Assembly: GCF_011045035.1 (NCBI RefSeq)
Contig: NZ_JAALAA010000013.1
Span: 1 to 64,000, forward strand
Length of the DNA: 64,000 nt
Source: Nocardioides turkmenicus
Lineage (GTDB): Bacteria; Actinomycetota; Actinomycetes; Propionibacteriales; Nocardioidaceae
Direction: 5' to 3'
In this document: piece by piece, positions 60,651-64,000 of the stretch
Numbering within the stretch: the stretch's first letter is position 1
Layout: every line of letters begins with the position of its first letter
The notes under the pieces: generated by a model
Told to the model about the DNA's origin: nothing
Database searches by the model: none
What the model saw: the letters and a program-made list of their open reading frames with translations, nothing else
Program-made: the position numbers and the translations under genes

Positions 60651-61451
60651 TCAGACCCCCGGCGGAAGCCTGGTGAAGTCGGGCTCGCGCCCCTCGGCGA
60701 AGGCGACCAGCGCCTCCATGTTGGCGGGCCCGCCGAGCAGCTCGGCGAACTTGGCGTTCTCCAGCTCCCGGGCGGCCTCGATCCCCGGGCGCAGCGATGC
60801 CGTCATCGTCTCCTTGACCGCGACCAGGCTGCTGATCGGGCGCGTCGCGAGCGTCGCGGCGTGAGCCCAGGCGGCGGCGAGGAGATCGTCAGGCTCGGTG
60901 ACACGCCACACGAGCCCCATCTCATGCGCCTCCTCGGCGCCGATCCACTCCCCCGACAGCAGCATCCAGGCGGCGTTCTGCCGGCCGATCAGCCGCGGGA
61001 ACAGGAAGCTCGACGCCGCCTCCGGCGCGACCCCGAGGGTGGTGAACGGCGTCTTGAACCTCGCCGCGGTGGAGGCGAGCACAAGGTCGGCATACCCGAG
61101 GAGGGTCGCGCCGATGCCGAGCCCGAGCCCGTTGACCGCGACGACCAACGGCTTCGAGAAGGCCACCAGGGAGTCGAGCAGGCCGACGAACCCGTGCGAG
61201 GCGCCGTCCTCCGTGGCCCCGCCGACACCCGAGGCGGTCTCCTTCATCTCGACCAGGTCGGTGCCTGCCGAGAACGCGCGCCCGGTCCCGGTCAGCAGCA
61301 CCACGGCCACCTCCGGGTCCTCGTCGGCCGCGCGCAGCGCCTCGGCGAGCGCGACGTAGAGCGCCTGGTTGAAGGCGTTGAGCTGCTCGGGGCGGTTGAG
61401 GGTCAGCGTACGAACCCGGTCACGGTCCTCGCTCAGCAGCAGGTCGGACAT
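60651..61451 (-). CDS. Enoyl-CoA hydratase/isomerase family protein
   Basis: 266 aa crotonase: VRTLTLNRPEQLNAFNQALYVALAEALRAADEDPEVAVVLLTGTGRAFSAGTDLVEM, KPLVVAVNGLGLGIGATLLGYADLVLASTAARFKTPFTTLGVAPEAASSFLFPRLIG, and the helix ISSLVAVKETMT. The GTGRAFSAGTDL segment forms the first oxyanion part. Start coupled to the GMC stop by TGATG. Part of a KstR-box-controlled GMC-hydratase operon; acts on an acyl-CoA of unknown type. Confidence 0.87.
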   Translation of the reverse strand: MSDLLLSEDRDRVRTLTLNRPEQLNAFNQALYVALAEALRAADEDPEVAVVLLTGTGRAFSAGTDLVEMKETASGVGGATEDGASHGFVGLLDSLVAFSKPLVVAVNGLGLGIGATLLGYADLVLASTAARFKTPFTTLGVAPEAASSFLFPRLIGRQNAAWMLLSGEWIGAEEAHEMGLVWRVTEPDDLLAAAWAHAATLATRPISSLVAVKETMTASLRPGIEAARELENAKFAELLGGPANMEALVAFAEGREPDFTRLPPGV

Positions 61452-63061
61452 CAGGCCACCCCCAGGATCAGGTCGGCGGCGCGTTCCCCGATCATGATCG
61501 CGGGTGCGTTGGTGTTGCCGCCGGTGATCGACGGCATCACGCTCGCGTCGGCGACCCGCAGGCCGTCGATGCCTCGTACCCGCAGGGACGGGTCGACCAC
61601 CGCGCGCTCGTCCGATCCCATCCGGCAGGTGCCGACACCGTGGTAGACACTGTGCACGATGTTGGGCAGCAGCTCACGGGTCGCCTCGGCGCCCGCATAG
61701 TCGGGACCGGGTGTGATCTCGCCCTGGTTGTCGCCGAGGCCGACCATCATCTCGCGGACCTTCGCGATCCCGTCGAGGAGCACCTCGGTGTCCTTGCCCG
61801 CCTTCAGGTACGCCGGGTCGAGCAGCGGGTGGGCCAGCGGGTCGGCGCTGGCCAGACGTACGGTGCCTCGGCTCTCGGGGTAGATCAGCGTCGGCAGGAT
61901 GCACAGGCCGGGCTTGTTCGTCGGTGGCCGGATCGCCTTCTCGCCGTCCTGGTTCGGGAACGGGTAGACCCAGTAGAGGACGTGCAGCTGCAGGTCGGGG
62001 ACCTGGCCGGCCAGGGCGCTGCGTACGAAACCGAAGGCCTCGAACTGCGAGCCGGCTGCCCAGCCCTTGCGGGTGAGCCGCGACTTGGCGAAGCCGGCCG
62101 CGAAGTACGCCGGCGTGGGCCGCCGCAGCGCCGAGTCCATCCGGAAGGAGACCGGCACGAAGAGGTGGTCGTGGAAGTTGTCGCCGACCGGGAGGTCGGC
62201 GTGGACCTGGATGCCGTGGTCGCGGAGGTGGTCGGCGTGGCCGATGCCGGAGAGCATCAGCAGGTGCGGCGAGCCGTACACGCCGGCCGAGACGACGACC
62301 TCGCGGGTCGCCCGGATCGTCTGCTTCTCCCCGTCCGCGCCGACCACCTCGACGCCGGTCGCGCGCGATCCCTCGATGCGTACCCGGGTGACCTGCGCCT
62401 TGGTGAGGATCAGCAAGTTGTCCAGCGGGTTCTCGCGCAGGTAGGCCTTCGAGGCGGAGTATCTGCGTCCCTCGGACGCAGACAGCTGGACGACGCCGAC
62501 GCCCTCCTGCACCTTGCCGTTGTAGTCGTCGAGCGCGCTCACCCCGAGCCGCTTGGGCGCCTCGTCGAGCCACGTCTGGGCAGCCGGGGTGAGGTCCTTC
62601 TGGTAGCGCACCTTCACCGGCCCGCCCTCGCCGCGGAACTCGTCGGCGCCGCCCTCGAAGTCCTCCATCCGCTTGAAGGCGGGGAGAACGTCGTCATAGG
62701 ACCACCCGGTCGCACCATCGGCGGCCCAGTCGTCGAAGTTCTGGCGGTTTCCGCGCACCCAGAGCATGCCGTTGATCGACGAGGAGCCACCGAGCACCTT
62801 GCCACGGGTCATCGGGATGACCCGGTCGAGGGCGGCGCTCTGCGGGACCGACTTGTACCCCCAGTCGACGAGCTTCTTCAGCCGCGGGGTGGATAGCATC
62901 GCGGCGACCGCACCGGGGAGCTCGAGCAGGTTCTTGATCCCGAAGGCGGTGTCCTTGGAGCCCGCCTCGATCACGATCACGCTGGCACCGCTCTCGGCCA
63001 GCCTGCGGGCGGTGGCACATCCCGCGCTCCCCGCTCCCACGACGATGTAGTCGGCTTCCAT
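61451..63061 (-). CDS. GMC-family FAD oxidoreductase (paralogue of the 43516 gene)
   Basis: 536 aa: YIVVGAGSAGCATARRLAESGASVIVIEAG, TRGKVLGGSSSINGMLWVRGNRQNFDDWAADGATGW, VVVSAGVYGSPHLLMLSGIG, and VYHGVGTCRMGSDERAVVDPSLRVRGIDGLRVADASVMPSITGGNTNAP. It is clearly related to the 43516-45135 protein. ATG 63061 is used (GAGAGAAG upstream); a GTG two codons earlier is possible. The KstR-type palindrome at 63095-63118 lies between it and the LLM gene, so it belongs to the steroid regulon by inference. Confidence 0.87.
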   Translation of the reverse strand: MEADYIVVGAGSAGCATARRLAESGASVIVIEAGSKDTAFGIKNLLELPGAVAAMLSTPRLKKLVDWGYKSVPQSAALDRVIPMTRGKVLGGSSSINGMLWVRGNRQNFDDWAADGATGWSYDDVLPAFKRMEDFEGGADEFRGEGGPVKVRYQKDLTPAAQTWLDEAPKRLGVSALDDYNGKVQEGVGVVQLSASEGRRYSASKAYLRENPLDNLLILTKAQVTRVRIEGSRATGVEVVGADGEKQTIRATREVVVSAGVYGSPHLLMLSGIGHADHLRDHGIQVHADLPVGDNFHDHLFVPVSFRMDSALRRPTPAYFAAGFAKSRLTRKGWAAGSQFEAFGFVRSALAGQVPDLQLHVLYWVYPFPNQDGEKAIRPPTNKPGLCILPTLIYPESRGTVRLASADPLAHPLLDPAYLKAGKDTEVLLDGIAKVREMMVGLGDNQGEITPGPDYAGAEATRELLPNIVHSVYHGVGTCRMGSDERAVVDPSLRVRGIDGLRVADASVMPSITGGNTNAPAIMIGERAADLILGVA

Positions 63062-63094
63062 GTTCACTTCTCTCTCCCGGTGATCCCTTCCGCA

Positions 63095-63118
63095 AACACT
63101 AGAACACGTTCTAGTGTT
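63095..63118. promoter_or_regulatory. Extended KstR-type palindrome with -10 elements on both strands
   Basis: An 11-bp inverted repeat around AC (AACACTAGAAC and its complement) spans 63095-63118. The core TAGAACACGTTCTA (63100-63113) fits the KstR consensus exactly. TAGTGT occurs on each strand at the palindrome edge; on the plus strand (63112-63117) it is 6 nt before the LLM ATG. One bound repressor would cover both -10 elements. Confidence 0.82.
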
Positions 63119-63123
63119 GTGTC

Positions 63124-63963
63124 ATGCGCCATGGCATCGTCCTGTTCACCTCGGACCGCGGCATCGCGCCCGCCGAGCTCGCCTCCGCCGCCGAGGAGCG
63201 CGGTTTCGACACGTTCTACGTGCCCGAGCACACCCATATCCCGGTACGCCGCGACGCCCTGCACCCCACCGGCGGCACCGAGCTTCCCGACGACCGCTAC
63301 CTGCGTACGCTCGACCCCTGGGTGACGCTGGGCACCTGCGCCGCGGTCACCTCGCGGATCGGGCTCTCGACCGCGGTCGCACTGCCGGTCGAGTCAGACC
63401 CGATCACCCTCGCCAAGGCGATCGCGACCCTCGACCACCTCTCCGGCGGCCGGGTGTCGCTCGGCGTCGGGTTCGGCTGGAACACCGACGAGCTCGCCGA
63501 CCACGGCATCCCCGGCGACCGCCGGCGCACCGCGCTGAAGGAGTACCTCGAGGCGATGCGCGCCCTGTGGACCGAGGAGGAGGCCGCCTACGACGGCGAG
63601 TTCGTCTCCTTCGGTCCCTCCTGGGCCTACCCGAAGCCGCCGCAGGGGCGGATCCCGACGATCGTCGGCGCCGGCGGCGGCCCCAAGACATTCCGCTGGA
63701 TCGCCCGCAACGCCGAGGGCTGGATGTCGACCCCGACCGAGGCCGGTATCGGCGACAAGGTCAAAGCGCTGCAGGACGAGTGGGAGTCGGCCGGACGCGA
63801 GGGCAAGCCCGAGGTCCGGGTGCTGGTCGCTAGGCGCCCCACGCCCGAGGATCTGGCCGAGTGGTCCGTCGCCGACGAGCTGATCTGGGGCGTCCCCGAC
63901 ACGGAACCCGCCGGCGTACTCACCTACCTCGACAAGCTCGCCACCCGCCTGAACCTCACCTGA
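63124..63963 (+). CDS. LLM-class flavin-dependent oxidoreductase (TIGR03619-type)
   Basis: 279 aa. RHGIVLFTSDRGIAPAELASAAEERGFDTFYVPEHTHIPV, TLDHLSGGRVSLGVGFGWNTDELADHGIPGDRRRTALKEYLEAMRALWTEEEAAYDGEFVSFGPSWAYPKPPQ and IPTIVGAGGGPKTFRWIARNAEGWMSTP are typical of the F420-dependent TIGR03619 group. The ATG at 63124 has no Shine-Dalgarno and follows TAGTGT by 6 nt, so it is probably leaderless. It faces the GMC-hydratase operon. Third LLM enzyme of the window under a KstR-type box. Confidence 0.88.
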   Translation: MRHGIVLFTSDRGIAPAELASAAEERGFDTFYVPEHTHIPVRRDALHPTGGTELPDDRYLRTLDPWVTLGTCAAVTSRIGLSTAVALPVESDPITLAKAIATLDHLSGGRVSLGVGFGWNTDELADHGIPGDRRRTALKEYLEAMRALWTEEEAAYDGEFVSFGPSWAYPKPPQGRIPTIVGAGGGPKTFRWIARNAEGWMSTPTEAGIGDKVKALQDEWESAGREGKPEVRVLVARRPTPEDLAEWSVADELIWGVPDTEPAGVLTYLDKLATRLNLT

Positions 63964-63966
63964 CCG

Positions 63967-64000
63967 CCGACCCGGCGCAACTGTCCCACCACCCGTCGCC
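63967..64000. repeat. 32-bp-period repeat, locus C (one unit, probably continuing past the window)
   Basis: The unit at 63967-63987 (CCGACCCGGCGC then AACTGTCCC) begins 3 bp after the LLM stop, in the sense direction. After an 11-bp spacer the next two bases, at 63999-64000, are CC, exactly where the next unit would start at a 32-bp step. Confidence 0.75.

Overview
The window is high-GC actinobacterial chromosome. The long runs of genes with ATGA/GTGA/TGATG overlaps, the F420-type flavin enzymes, an Mce transporter, a DUF222/HNH (13E12-type) protein and the overall codon use all point to Actinomycetia. A Nocardioides-like genus is my guess; no rRNA or marker gene is present to prove it. About two thirds of the window is a sterol/steroid catabolic region. 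Several gene pairs keep the same order and divergent layout I recall from the Mycobacterium tuberculosis cholesterol regulon: fadD19/echA19, the Rv3520c-like LLM gene facing an Rv3521-like OB-fold gene with ltp4-ltp3, and cyp125/fadA5.

Layout. 1-1590: 3'-truncated Ser/Thr kinase-like protein with a P-loop domain. 1635-8121: a KstR-box-controlled LLM/DUF1214 pair facing a deazaflavin reductase, then an HxlR regulator with an SDR, a membrane protein and a PcaD-like hydrolase. 8273-13242: kshB, a small Cys-containing protein and kshA, divergent from fadE26-fadE27. 13243-17902: a gene-poor patch with a terminator, a gene remnant, a G/T-rich stretch and a folded leader before the DUF222/HNH gene, then small membrane and TPR-like proteins and an epoxide hydrolase. 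18079-31799: ipdC-like, fadD19, echA19, cytochrome b561, a second acyl-CoA synthetase, thioesterase, Old Yellow Enzyme, SDR and LLM, facing the OB-fold protein, ltp4 and ltp3. 31796-39684: a complete yrbEA-yrbEB-mceA-F operon read on the minus strand, facing its own TetR gene. 40928-48398: cyp125 facing fadA5, GMC oxidoreductase, aldehyde dehydrogenase and an uncharacterised protein. 48462-58791: a TetR-cyp123-SDR-cyp51-ferredoxin-SnoaL-aldehyde dehydrogenase-SDR-dehydrogenase/CMD fusion-FprB-like island, ordered as in mycobacterial Rv0763c-Rv0771. 58863-60635: nucleotidyltransferase-like, phosphoesterase, BON and small membrane proteins. 60651-63963: GMC-enoyl-CoA hydratase facing a further LLM gene, again around a KstR-type box.

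Function. Mce imports sterol. CYP125, the GMC enzyme and the aldehyde dehydrogenase could oxidise the side-chain terminus to an acid. FadD19, FadE26/27, EchA19, the thiolase-like Ltp3/Ltp4 and FadA5 shorten the side chain. KshA/KshB hydroxylates C9 of the ring system, and IpdC-like protein acts on the C/D rings. KstD and the Hsa ring-cleavage genes are not in this window. Eight to nine palindromes fit the KstR consensus TnnAACnnGTTnnA, and at several of them the box overlaps a TAnnnT -10 element placed 6-8 nt before the ATG, so those mRNAs are probably leaderless.

Most unusual feature. A 21-bp repeat is set at an exact 32-bp period: ten copies at 52118-52442 (six forward, four reverse), three more at 15444-15555, and one at the right edge where a further array seems to begin. 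I recognise no described element in it. Other items of note are a folded leader before the HNH gene, interspersed repeats read through inside protein linkers (KshB and the OB-fold protein), a kinase-like protein lacking the DFG aspartate, and a fusion of two proteins that are separate neighbours in mycobacteria.
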